From Sulfurovum sp. (GTDB taxonomy: Bacteria > Campylobacterota > Campylobacteria > Campylobacterales > Sulfurovaceae), in contig JAMOSB010000021.1 in the NCBI GenBank assembly GCA_027068485.1, forward strand, positions 1-44,284: a stretch of 44,284 nt of DNA. The letters run 5' to 3'. Under the pieces are notes generated by a model, which did no database searches, had not been told where the DNA came from, and was given only the letters and a program-made list of their open reading frames with translations. Position 1 is the first letter of the stretch. Every line of letters starts with the position of its first letter. A program made the position numbers and the translations under genes. Shown piece by piece: positions 25,289 through 33,254 of this stretch.

Positions 25289-26394
25289 CGGGTTACCTCG
25301 TGGTATTTAGTGTATGGTTGGGGAGTCTGATGGAGTGCCATCGCCTCCTCCTCTTCTATCCTACAGCGAGGACACGACTGCTCCCCCTCATGGTAGGTAA
25401 AGGGGTTGCCACACTCCTCACAACGCCGTATATCAAACGCAACAAGTGTACGCTCTCTAGGCTCAAAAAACTCCGCTATCTCAAAGCCCCCCTGTAGCCC
25501 TATCGCATCAGGCTCACAGACATCATGACAGAGGTGACACTTCACACAGAGCATCGCATCAAAGGCGATTAGGGAGAAGTTACCATCGGAGTGCAACGCA
25601 CCTGTTGGACAGATACGGTAGCAGATTTGACAGTTGGTACACGAAGCGGTGACAAACTTCTGTGAGATGAACCCCACCGCCTCTTGGGGTAGTACCTCTA
25701 GCACCTCAGGTTGCTTGGCACGCGTGAGTGTGGTAAGGAGTATCTTGCGTTTGTCAGGGAGGTGTCGCTCCTTGATCTTGGCGATCATCTCTTGGGCGAT
25801 CTCAAAGGCGTGAGGCTCCTCTGCCTCCACCGCCTCCTCAAAGGCTCGCTTCTGCTTCAACGCACCCGTGAGTGATGCCGACCCTAAAAACGCCCGCCGA
25901 CTCGCCACCATATCCTCTACCACTTGGGGGGTAGTCGCCTCGGTATGGTTACTCTCTAGGCGTTTGTCACAGAAGCTAGAGAGGAGGTAGTTTGCCTCGG
26001 CTATCCGCTCCTCCATCTGCTCCAACCCTACACGATCCTTCGCGTAGTAGTGAAGATCTAGTACGATAGGCTCCTCACTCGCCACCGCCAATGCGATGAG
26101 ATGCTCCACACTCAGCACCAACAGAGAGGGGAGATTGAGTGTAGGAGAGAGGAGCCGTACTTTTGACTCCAAAAAGGTAAAAAAGAACTCCGTCACGCTA
26201 AAGTCTGAGAGGCTCAACGCCTCAGTGGGACACGCCCCTACACACGCTGCCGCCTCGACCCCTGTCCCTTTGGCAAAGCTTGGCAACCCCTCGACCATAC
26301 CCAGATGCTTAGGGGATGCCTCGACACACTGCATACAGGAGGCAAACTTACTCTTCGCCCGTACACAGCGTGAGAGATCAAGATGTAACTTCAT
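25285..26394 (-). CDS. Two-domain ferredoxin, NapF-like, with zinc ribbon
   Basis: 369 aa from ATG 26394 (a GTG precedes it by one codon). The N-terminal half has an unusual Cys set (C-x9-CMQC-x27-CVGACP). A twin-arginine-like SRRAFLGSASLTGA sits at about 165-178, as in the opening of NapF proteins. Two classical 4Fe-4S motifs follow (CTNCQICYRICP, CVKCHLCHDVCEP), then a C-terminal CEEC...CPRC zinc ribbon (325-344). It looks like a fusion of a Cys-rich module with a NapF-type cytoplasmic ferredoxin that helps mature or feed electrons to Mo enzymes. The internal RR is not expected to export it. Start is seven bases after the TorD stop region. Confidence 0.82.
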   Translation of the reverse strand: MKLHLDLSRCVRAKSKFASCMQCVEASPKHLGMVEGLPSFAKGTGVEAAACVGACPTEALSLSDFSVTEFFFTFLESKVRLLSPTLNLPSLLVLSVEHLIALAVASEEPIVLDLHYYAKDRVGLEQMEERIAEANYLLSSFCDKRLESNHTEATTPQVVEDMVASRRAFLGSASLTGALKQKRAFEEAVEAEEPHAFEIAQEMIAKIKERHLPDKRKILLTTLTRAKQPEVLEVLPQEAVGFISQKFVTASCTNCQICYRICPTGALHSDGNFSLIAFDAMLCVKCHLCHDVCEPDAIGLQGGFEIAEFFEPRERTLVAFDIRRCEECGNPFTYHEGEQSCPRCRIEEEEAMALHQTPQPYTKYHEVTR

Positions 26395-26397
26395 CAC

Positions 26398-27045
26398 CTA
26401 GGCTACCGCACTACAGTGCTGGGCTAGGGTATCGGTGAGATACTCATAGTCACTAAGCAAAAAGTCCAGTGTCAGCTCCGCTCCATCATGGTAGAGTGGC
26501 GTGCGTGACTCTCGCTTGGCATTGATGAGAAACATCGGAGCCCACTGGAGTAGATGCTCTTTGAGAAAGGCGTGTTGTACCGCAAGGAGTTCACACACCC
26601 CCTCACGATCCTCCGCTTCGAGAGCTTTTTGCATCGCCAAGCAGAGCATATACATAAACTCCAACTCCACACCGATATGATCAGCACTCACCACCCTTGC
26701 CCGATCGAGTTCTACCCGAAAGTCTAGGTCATTGTAGAGTGCGATGACAGGGTTCTCCCCGCCACTCTCAATCATCTGATCCTCACGGGTATAGAAGCTC
26801 TCATAGGGGACAAGGTGCATCAAGAAGAGGTTGGTAAAGTCTACATTGTAGTACGCTGTCATGAGGGTTTCTCTCTTTACAGTTTTTCGCTTATCCCAGT
26901 CACGGTAGTTGGGTAGAAAGGAGAGTAGCACCTCATCACTCTCCAACTGCTCCAAAAAGAGCTCATCTACCTCTACAAGCATCAATCGTGAGATTAAGGC
27001 GTAGAGGGTAACACGGTTTTGTATCTCTTGTTTCATCTGTTTCAT
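26398..27045 (-). CDS. TorD-family chaperone for the molybdoenzyme
   Basis: 215 aa, all-helical. The family motif is seen as HLVPYESFYTREDQ and later VSADHIGVELEFMYMLC and EHLLQWAPMFL. TorD/DmsD proteins bind the Tat leader and apo-form of a Mo oxidoreductase until cofactor is inserted. The only Tat-dependent Mo enzyme here is encoded just upstream, so it is the likely client. AGGAG six bases before the ATG. Confidence 0.9.
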   Translation of the reverse strand: MKQMKQEIQNRVTLYALISRLMLVEVDELFLEQLESDEVLLSFLPNYRDWDKRKTVKRETLMTAYYNVDFTNLFLMHLVPYESFYTREDQMIESGGENPVIALYNDLDFRVELDRARVVSADHIGVELEFMYMLCLAMQKALEAEDREGVCELLAVQHAFLKEHLLQWAPMFLINAKRESRTPLYHDGAELTLDFLLSDYEYLTDTLAQHCSAVA

Positions 27046-27078
27046 ATTTCTCTCCTTAGGTTAGGGGTACTATACCAC

Positions 27079-27113
27079 TTTCCCGATACTACCACACGGA
27101 TTCTATCGGGAAA
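27079..27113. other. Ten-bp perfect hairpin between the Mo catalytic gene and torD
   Basis: TTTCCCGATA and TATCGGGAAA are perfect arms with a 15-nt loop. On the minus strand (direction of transcription) no T tract follows. It may protect or process mRNA ends, or be an operator for the torD part. Confidence 0.6.
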
Positions 27114-27120
27114 ATCGTAG

Positions 27121-27154
27121 AGCCGATGGGGAAGACCCCACCGTTGTATCGGCT
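27121..27154 (-). terminator. Nested hairpin just after the Mo catalytic gene, possible partial terminator
   Basis: AGCCGAT and ATCGGCT form a seven-bp outer stem around an inner GGGG-TCTT-CCCC hairpin. It lies directly after the stop codon. On the minus strand CTACGATTTTCCC follows, only four T residues, so termination may be incomplete and lower the level of the accessory genes. Confidence 0.5.
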
Positions 27155-27155
27155 A

Positions 27156-30100
27156 CTACTTCGTGAGTTTGACCGCGTATGCCTTGGCAGACAACGGCAC
27201 CGCAGGACGCTTCATATGGACAGGTCGTCTGAGTCTATCCGTCGTATCGAGGGGGCGGGTGAGCTGATCTCTCCACGCCTTGTAGACCTTCATATTGTTC
27301 TCATAGTTGACATAGATATCCCCTATCTTGTCCCCTTTTTGAGCCTTCTCTATCACCACCTTTTGGTGCCATGCGTGGTTACCTGCGATAGGGTCGGGGT
27401 GGGAGGGAGCTACCGCATTTTGCCATGAGCCACTCAATCCATCCCACCAGATATTGTCAAGGTCTTTATTAAACGCCTTAAACTGCCAGCTCTCACGACG
27501 CTCCTGCATCCCCTCATTGAGTCCTTGGGTCGGTTTGAGTGTCCCCACCTTACCATCCATCGTCATCTCATAGAGTGGCGCACCTAGCCCCATCACCCCA
27601 AGCTTCTGCTCAAACCCTGGGATCTCTACAGCATTTTTGAGCTTCCAGCGTCCTGCGTGGTGTGAACATGCCAAGACCCCTGGCATCGTCCCCTCGGTAG
27701 GGACTGCCATCGCGATAAAGTAGCCTGAGTCAAGCCCCGATACCGTATCGGTAATGGTCACCTTGATCGCCTCACCTCGTTTGATCCCTAGACGCTTGGC
27801 ATCTTGGGTGTTGATCCACACAGGGTTGTGGTTTTGTGAGATCTCCATAAGGTGCTTGGAGTTGACCGAACGGGTGTGGATATTGTACGGCAGTCTAAAG
27901 ACCGTATTGAGTGCAAACTCATTATCCTTCTGCATAAAGTCATGGTGTACCTGCGTGACGATATGCGTCATCTGCTTTCGCCCCTCTGGTGTAGTAGGGT
28001 AGATCGGGATCGCATACTCTGGCCACTTCCACTGAGCAAACCACTCAGAGTAGAACTCTAGCTTCTTAGAGAGGGTATGGAACCCCTCCATAATCTCCCC
28101 ATCGATCTCGATACCGATCGCCTTCTTACCACCGTGGACAGGATCATCAACTAGCAGGGTACCAAAGGCATCTTGTTCCACCTCATCTGCTTCGTAGTGA
28201 TGCCCATGGGCGATATAGCGACTCCCCTCTTTGTGAAGGGGTCGCTCCTGAGGCTTATAGATGTTGTCCTCTTCGAGCCATGTCCCTCTATCACGCATCA
28301 TCTCGTAGTTGGGATACTTTGCGTCTGGGTAGCATTTTTTCGCCTCTTTTTTGAGGTTTGGAAGGGTGTCAAAGGCAGCTTGATACCACTCCGCTATCGT
28401 CACCGCACGCCGAGGATCCTCTTTGGAAGCCCAGTGCTTTCTGACCCCTAGACTTCCATCAGGATCGACATGGTGTACCATAATGTTCGCCCAGAACTCC
28501 ACCTCTTCCCACACTTCTCCTAGTCCCGCTTTGATGTGGGCTTCGAGGGTCGCTCTGGTGGGGTCTTTGGGCGTCCACCCCATCTTCTCTAGTGCCACAC
28601 GCAACGCAGGGTTACGGAAACTTAGCCAACGAGAGGGTTGTGTCGCTTCAGAGTGCTGATCGTGTCGCTCCCCTGCAAGCCCCACAGGCAAGATAAAGTC
28701 ACAGTACCAGTTGGTCTCAGACCATGTAGGGGAGAGGTTGAAGCTCAGCTCTATCTTATCCTCTCGCTTGAGTGCTTCGATCCATCTAAACCCATCAGGA
28801 TTAATCCAGACGGGATTATACATCCGTGGGATCCACACCGCAAGCTTCTTGGGGACATTGAGTCCTTTGGCATTCCACTTCGCTCTCCACTCATCATCAA
28901 GAAGGAGGTGAGGCATAATATGACTCATCTCATAGGTACTGAGTGGATACTCAGGAGGCCATGCGATCTCATTCCAAACATCGACCTTGGGAGGCTTGGT
29001 ACCATGCTCTGTCGCAGCATTTCCTTTGCCGTTGACTGAGATGACATGCCAGTGGTGGAGTCCAATCCCCCCCTTATCCCCTGCCATCGCACCACGCAAG
29101 ACAAAAGGCAAGAAGGCACTACGGGCGATCATCCACCCCCCTTTGTGTCCAATGGATCCTGCTCTCCAGATATAGGTCGCCACGCTTGCACCCGCATCGA
29201 TAAAGAGATCATAGAGCTTCTCTACGATGCGTTTCTCAATACGGCACTCCTGTGCAACAAACTCTAGTGTATAAGGAGAGTACATCTGTGCGATCATCTC
29301 GATAAACGCCTCATAGCTATCCTCTCTAGGCACAGATTTGATATACCCCTTCTCTACGAGGAGTGCAAGGTACTTTTTATCTGCCATAAGGCGATCCCAG
29401 TTGACCCAATTTTTGACAAAGGCGTGGTTGACTAGATCATTACCATTGCTATCTTTCTCATTGAGGATACGGTTGGCAAGGTAGAGATACAACGCCGTCT
29501 CTGTCCCAGGCCAACACGGTACCCAAAGGTCTGCCATCCCTGCGGAGTTGGAGAGGCGTGGATCCATGACCACAAGCTTCGCCCCTTTTTTGCGTGCCTC
29601 TGCGATACGCCCCGCAGCTTGTTGGAAGTAGTGTCCCGCATCCGCAGCGTGTGAGGATTGCAAAAAGATGAGCTTGGCATTGCTCCAGTCAGGTGAGTTT
29701 CTATCATCATTTGCCCACTGTATCGTCCCCTCTCTAGCGCCAGCAGAGCAGATATTGGTGTGGGAGTCATACCCATCACACCCCATAGAGTGTGGTACAC
29801 GGTGTCCAAACCCATTCTCATTGGGACGACCCACATGGTACATAATCGACTTACGAGAGATCTCATCACCACTCTTGAGGGTGTCGTGCATCTTCTTACC
29901 GATCGTAGACATCGCCTCATCCCAAGTGGTACGCACCCACTTCCCCTCTCCTCTTTTGGAACCTGATGCACGCATCAAAGGAAACGGGATACGGTCAGGG
30001 TCATACATCTGTGACTGTGACGCGTACCCTTTGGCACAGTTGCGTCCACGGCTCCCTGCGTGGAGTGGGTTACCCATATACTTACGCACCGCAAGCCCGC

Positions 30101-30488
30101 CACCTGCCTTGTAAGTCGAGAGATCGACCCACGCGGTGAGTCCACACGAGGCTTCACAGTTGGAACACGCAGTGGGGACTAGCATATACTCAGTCGCCTC
30201 AATCCCATCAGGGTTCTTCTCACTCTTGATACCATTACGCCCTGTACCCCCTCGTTTCCAGTCATTGCCATCGAGCTGAGTGAAGCTATCCCACGACTTG
30301 AGTGGTGGGTAGAACGAAAGGCTCTTCGGGGTTGAGGTAAACTGATGTGTTGCGTGTGCAGGGGTGTCGGCTATGGTCTGGAAGACCCCCGTTGCGAGTG
30401 TCGCACCTGCGAGGGAGTAGGCACTCCCCTTGAGGAAGCTTCGTCTGCTCTCGATAAAGTTGTTGCTATTTTTCATTGATTTTGTCAT
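27156..30488 (-). CDS. Tat-exported molybdopterin (bis-PGD) oxidoreductase, catalytic subunit of a PsrA/SoeA/TtrA-type complex
   Basis: 1110 aa, long for the DMSO reductase family. Twin-arginine signal SRRSFLKG (14-21) with a hydrophobic stretch and ADTPAHA cleavage-type end. A 4Fe-4S motif is formed by Cys108, Cys111, Cys115 and Cys151 (CSNCEASC...RNCAKG). The likely Mo ligand is Cys247 in SHTNICSAGA. Bis-PGD binding segments (LIFLQSSHAADAGHY; LVVMDPRLSNSAG; ELSFNLSPTWSETNWYCDFILP) and the C-terminal domain are present. With the FeS and NrfD-type subunits encoded just upstream it forms a periplasmic complex linked to quinones. Candidates are polysulfide, thiosulfate or tetrathionate reductase or a sulfite-type dehydrogenase; sequence alone does not decide. 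AAGGAG before the ATG. Confidence 0.85.
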   Translation of the reverse strand: MTKSMKNSNNFIESRRSFLKGSAYSLAGATLATGVFQTIADTPAHATHQFTSTPKSLSFYPPLKSWDSFTQLDGNDWKRGGTGRNGIKSEKNPDGIEATEYMLVPTACSNCEASCGLTAWVDLSTYKAGGGLAVRKYMGNPLHAGSRGRNCAKGYASQSQMYDPDRIPFPLMRASGSKRGEGKWVRTTWDEAMSTIGKKMHDTLKSGDEISRKSIMYHVGRPNENGFGHRVPHSMGCDGYDSHTNICSAGAREGTIQWANDDRNSPDWSNAKLIFLQSSHAADAGHYFQQAAGRIAEARKKGAKLVVMDPRLSNSAGMADLWVPCWPGTETALYLYLANRILNEKDSNGNDLVNHAFVKNWVNWDRLMADKKYLALLVEKGYIKSVPREDSYEAFIEMIAQMYSPYTLEFVAQECRIEKRIVEKLYDLFIDAGASVATYIWRAGSIGHKGGWMIARSAFLPFVLRGAMAGDKGGIGLHHWHVISVNGKGNAATEHGTKPPKVDVWNEIAWPPEYPLSTYEMSHIMPHLLLDDEWRAKWNAKGLNVPKKLAVWIPRMYNPVWINPDGFRWIEALKREDKIELSFNLSPTWSETNWYCDFILPVGLAGERHDQHSEATQPSRWLSFRNPALRVALEKMGWTPKDPTRATLEAHIKAGLGEVWEEVEFWANIMVHHVDPDGSLGVRKHWASKEDPRRAVTIAEWYQAAFDTLPNLKKEAKKCYPDAKYPNYEMMRDRGTWLEEDNIYKPQERPLHKEGSRYIAHGHHYEADEVEQDAFGTLLVDDPVHGGKKAIGIEIDGEIMEGFHTLSKKLEFYSEWFAQWKWPEYAIPIYPTTPEGRKQMTHIVTQVHHDFMQKDNEFALNTVFRLPYNIHTRSVNSKHLMEISQNHNPVWINTQDAKRLGIKRGEAIKVTITDTVSGLDSGYFIAMAVPTEGTMPGVLACSHHAGRWKLKNAVEIPGFEQKLGVMGLGAPLYEMTMDGKVGTLKPTQGLNEGMQERRESWQFKAFNKDLDNIWWDGLSGSWQNAVAPSHPDPIAGNHAWHQKVVIEKAQKGDKIGDIYVNYENNMKVYKAWRDQLTRPLDTTDRLRRPVHMKRPAVPLSAKAYAVKLTK

Positions 30489-30498
30489 TGTTTTCTCC

Positions 30499-31446
30499 TT
30501 AACTCAACGGTAACATCTGTGGGATTTTGAGCCACACATCTTTGGCAAGGTAGAGTCCAATCAGTGCCAATATCGCCCCAAATCTCAAGAGTGTATCGTT
30601 GCTACTTCTACGATACCCCACTGCGATAAAAAAGGGGATCACAAAGCCTAGTACCATACCAAACCAAAACTCACTATTGTAGACACCACCACTATGGACA
30701 TACGCCAAAGTCGCCTCTACCTCTGCGGACTTAAAGGAGAAGAAGTACTCTCCCATATACATCATAAAGCTAAAGAAGGTCGCCACGGCTAAGAGGAGTG
30801 CGAGATCTCTGCGTGCTGCTTGACTCCAGCGTGCCGAGGTGAAGATGAGTGTCGCCGAACCAGCCAAGAGAGCTGCCCAGATCATCTGCATCATCTCAGT
30901 AGGGGCTTGCCATAGCTCTCTCGCACTCGACTCCGCCATAATAATCGCCGTATAGAGTGTCACAGGTACAGCAAGGAAGACCACAAACGGAAAGATCCGC
31001 TCATAGAGGTCACTATTGGCTCTGGCTTTTTTGGCTAGCGGACAGTGTCGTCGCACCTCAGGGAAGGCATCACCCCCCCCAATCACCATCATCACCGTAA
31101 TCAACCCTGTAAAGAGCGATGCCATCCATGCACCCACCGTGATAGCCGAACTCCAGTTAGGGTGTAAGAAGATATTGATCATACGGTAGGGCTGATGGAG
31201 GTCAACTAGCGTAAAGAGCAAGAAGATATTGAGTGCGACAAATGCCAAGAGTGGCATCATCCACCGAAGATTGGGCATAGACTCTTTGTGGTGTCGATGG
31301 AGCAGAAACGCCCCGACAAGTACCACACCCGTACCGATACTCTTTGCCCACATATTGAGGGTGATCATCCACCCCCAGATAATCCCAGGAAGTGCCACAT
31401 CAAGTGTCACCACCGCTTGTGTTGCGTGAACTGTATGCTCTACCAT
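30499..31446 (-). CDS. NrfD/PsrC-like membrane anchor subunit
   Basis: 315 aa with about eight membrane helices. It should pass electrons between the quinone pool and the FeS subunit of the Mo complex; it lacks haem-binding His pairs of cytochrome b type, as usual for NrfD. The ATG adjoins the end of the FeS gene (shares one base) and its stop is 10 bases from the catalytic gene. Confidence 0.87.
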   Translation of the reverse strand: MVEHTVHATQAVVTLDVALPGIIWGWMITLNMWAKSIGTGVVLVGAFLLHRHHKESMPNLRWMMPLLAFVALNIFLLFTLVDLHQPYRMINIFLHPNWSSAITVGAWMASLFTGLITVMMVIGGGDAFPEVRRHCPLAKKARANSDLYERIFPFVVFLAVPVTLYTAIIMAESSARELWQAPTEMMQMIWAALLAGSATLIFTSARWSQAARRDLALLLAVATFFSFMMYMGEYFFSFKSAEVEATLAYVHSGGVYNSEFWFGMVLGFVIPFFIAVGYRRSSNDTLLRFGAILALIGLYLAKDVWLKIPQMLPLS

Positions 31447-32195
31447 TACTTATGCCCTCCTTCTCTCTCATCACTAGGCTCAAAATCCATAAAGCTTCGG
31501 TTATCTAGCTCCTCATGAGCCGTAAACGGTGCTAAGAAGCGGTCGATAACCCCGTGGTTTTTATCCCCTATGGCATCGAGATGGGTAATATTGTTGAAGA
31601 GACTATACCCCTCGATGCGTTGGTGTGCGAGTGGGTTAAGCGTCTGATTGCCTCCACCAACATAGAAGTGCTTAGGGTTGGTGTGCTTCTCAGGCTTACG
31701 CACCTGCACACCCCCTTGATGCTCCATGATATAGCGTGAGATATGACTCGTATCATCGTCGATATCCCCAAAGATATTGGCCTCAACAGGACACGCCACC
31801 ACACACGCAGGCATCATCCCACTCTCCACACGGTGGGCACAGTAGGTACACTTATCAGCGGTATTGGTCTCAGGATCCATATAGATCGCCCCATAAGGAC
31901 ACGCCATCATACACCCCGCACACCCGATACAGCGACTGTTGTCGATATTGACAATCCCATTTTCAAGGTAGTGCAACGCAGAGACAGGACAGATACGCTC
32001 ACATGGTGCATCTTCACAGTGGTTACACCGCAATGGGGTAAACGAACGAGAGGCATCAGGAAATGTCCCAATATCGATATACTTAACACGCAAACGCCAC
32101 GAGCTAAGTGGGACTTCATTCTCCACTTTACACGCGACTTCACACCCCTTACACCCCATACATAGGTTAAGGTCAACTAAGAAACCTAGTTTCAT
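31446..32195 (-). CDS. Four-cluster [4Fe-4S] electron-transfer subunit (PsrB/TtrB/DmsB type)
   Basis: 249 aa, no Tat signal, so it is exported, if at all, by riding with the catalytic subunit. Cys motifs are CMGCKGCEVACK, CNHCEDAPCERICP, CIGCAGCMMACP and CTYCAHRVESGMMPACVVACP, enough for four cubane clusters. It is the first gene of the Mo operon (order FeS, anchor, catalytic), with GGAGG before the ATG. Confidence 0.93.
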   Translation of the reverse strand: MKLGFLVDLNLCMGCKGCEVACKVENEVPLSSWRLRVKYIDIGTFPDASRSFTPLRCNHCEDAPCERICPVSALHYLENGIVNIDNSRCIGCAGCMMACPYGAIYMDPETNTADKCTYCAHRVESGMMPACVVACPVEANIFGDIDDDTSHISRYIMEHQGGVQVRKPEKHTNPKHFYVGGGNQTLNPLAHQRIEGYSLFNNITHLDAIGDKNHGVIDRFLAPFTAHEELDNRSFMDFEPSDEREGGHK

Positions 32196-32462
32196 ATTTC
32201 CTCCTTAATAGTACTTATTATCAATAATAAGTTTTTTGAATATATTTTAATTGTATTGAATAAACTATTAACTTTAAATTATTTTTCAATTAAACGATAG
32301 GTTTTTATAATATATAGCTCAAAAAAGCTCTCTAGGGGTGCGGTGTGGCGAAGCTCTTCAATCTTTTTCATTAGGGTAATAAAAAAAATCTATTTATAAC
32401 TTTTTGCGTTTTGGTGTTAAAAAACTTAGAGTATAATACCTCATCATAACACGGGACAAACT
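32196..32462. promoter_or_regulatory. Divergent promoter region between the Mo operon and lgt
   Basis: 267 AT-rich bases. Toward lgt, a perfect TATAAT is at 32432-32437. Toward the Mo operon, TACAAT-like at 32250-32255 on the minus strand is a possible -10. A perfect palindrome lies at 32213-32232. A G/C-rich block at 32333-32352 stands out and is flanked by three AGCTC copies (32316, 32326, 32352); its role is unknown. Confidence 0.4.
32213..32232. promoter_or_regulatory. Perfect 20-bp palindrome in the leader of the Mo operon
   Basis: ACTTATTAT-CA-ATAATAAGT: nine-base arms, two-base centre, ending 18 bases before the ATG of the FeS gene. It has the size and symmetry of a dimeric repressor site (Fur-like or Rrf2-like sites are alternatives), placed to block transcription or translation. 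It could also be a simple mRNA hairpin. Confidence 0.45.
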
Positions 32463-33254
32463 ATGGAACATATCATCTGGAGTGTCAATCCAAACCTCTT
32501 TACGCTTGGGTCGATTCAGTTGCGTTGGTACGGTCTACTCTTTGTAGGCTCATTCTTCTTAGGACTACGAATCATGCAGTGGGTCTTTACACGAGAGGGC
32601 AAAGACCCTCTTATCCTCGATAATCTTATGCTCTACATCATGGCAGGGGCAGTTATAGGGGCAAGGTTGATGCACTGCTTGGCGTATGAGCCTAGCTTCT
32701 ACCTCTCTCACCCCTTAGAGATACTGATGGTCTGGAAAGGGGGACTGGCAAGTCATGGAGGACTCGCAGGGGTAATTATCGCTCTATTCTTCTTTGCTCG
32801 ACGCTACGACCTCTCCTACCCGTGGCTCCTCTCGCGTATCGCCCTACCAGGGACGCTCACTGCGGCGTTTGTCCGCTTTGGCAACCTCTTCAACTCAGAG
32901 ATACTCGGTACCCCCTCAGAGCTTCCGTGGGCGATTATCTTCAGTCGTATCGATAGTGTGCCACGCCACCCCGTTCAGCTCTATGAGGCGTTTGCCTATC
33001 TGGCTATCTTGGTAGTACTCACCCTTGTCTACCGCCGTGTCACCCCCGCCTTTGCGACCAAGATCCTCCCTGGACTCTTCTTGGTAATGGTCTTTGTGGC
33101 ACGCTTCTTTATCGAGTATGCCAAGACCAAGCAGGCTGCCTATACCCTCGACATCCCCCTCTCTACAGGACAGATACTCTCTATCCCTTACATCATCGCT
33201 GGTATCCTCTGGATACTCTGGGCGATCAAAACTTCCAAAGCGAGTCACCAATGA
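32463..33254 (+). CDS. lgt: Prolipoprotein diacylglyceryl transferase Lgt
   Basis: 263 aa, seven-helix inner-membrane enzyme that moves diacylglycerol from phosphatidylglycerol to the lipobox Cys of prolipoproteins. Conserved pieces: IQLRWYGLLFVGSF, WKGGLASHGGLAG, FGNLFNSEILGTP and RHPVQLYEA. First gene of an overlapping run with two activase/dehydratase-type genes. The ATG at 32463 has no strong ribosome site. Confidence 0.95.
   Translation: MEHIIWSVNPNLFTLGSIQLRWYGLLFVGSFFLGLRIMQWVFTREGKDPLILDNLMLYIMAGAVIGARLMHCLAYEPSFYLSHPLEILMVWKGGLASHGGLAGVIIALFFFARRYDLSYPWLLSRIALPGTLTAAFVRFGNLFNSEILGTPSELPWAIIFSRIDSVPRHPVQLYEAFAYLAILVVLTLVYRRVTPAFATKILPGLFLVMVFVARFFIEYAKTKQAAYTLDIPLSTGQILSIPYIIAGILWILWAIKTSKASHQ

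Noticed and set aside
25850-25910. Twin-arginine motif in the two-domain ferredoxin as an export signal
   Set aside because: It is internal, after 165 residues, and is not followed by a typical hydrophobic stretch and cleavage site.
29432-30114. Long plus- and minus-strand frames (179 and 148 codons) inside the Mo catalytic gene
   Set aside because: They overlap a gene with clear motifs throughout, lack ribosome sites and show no recognisable pattern.
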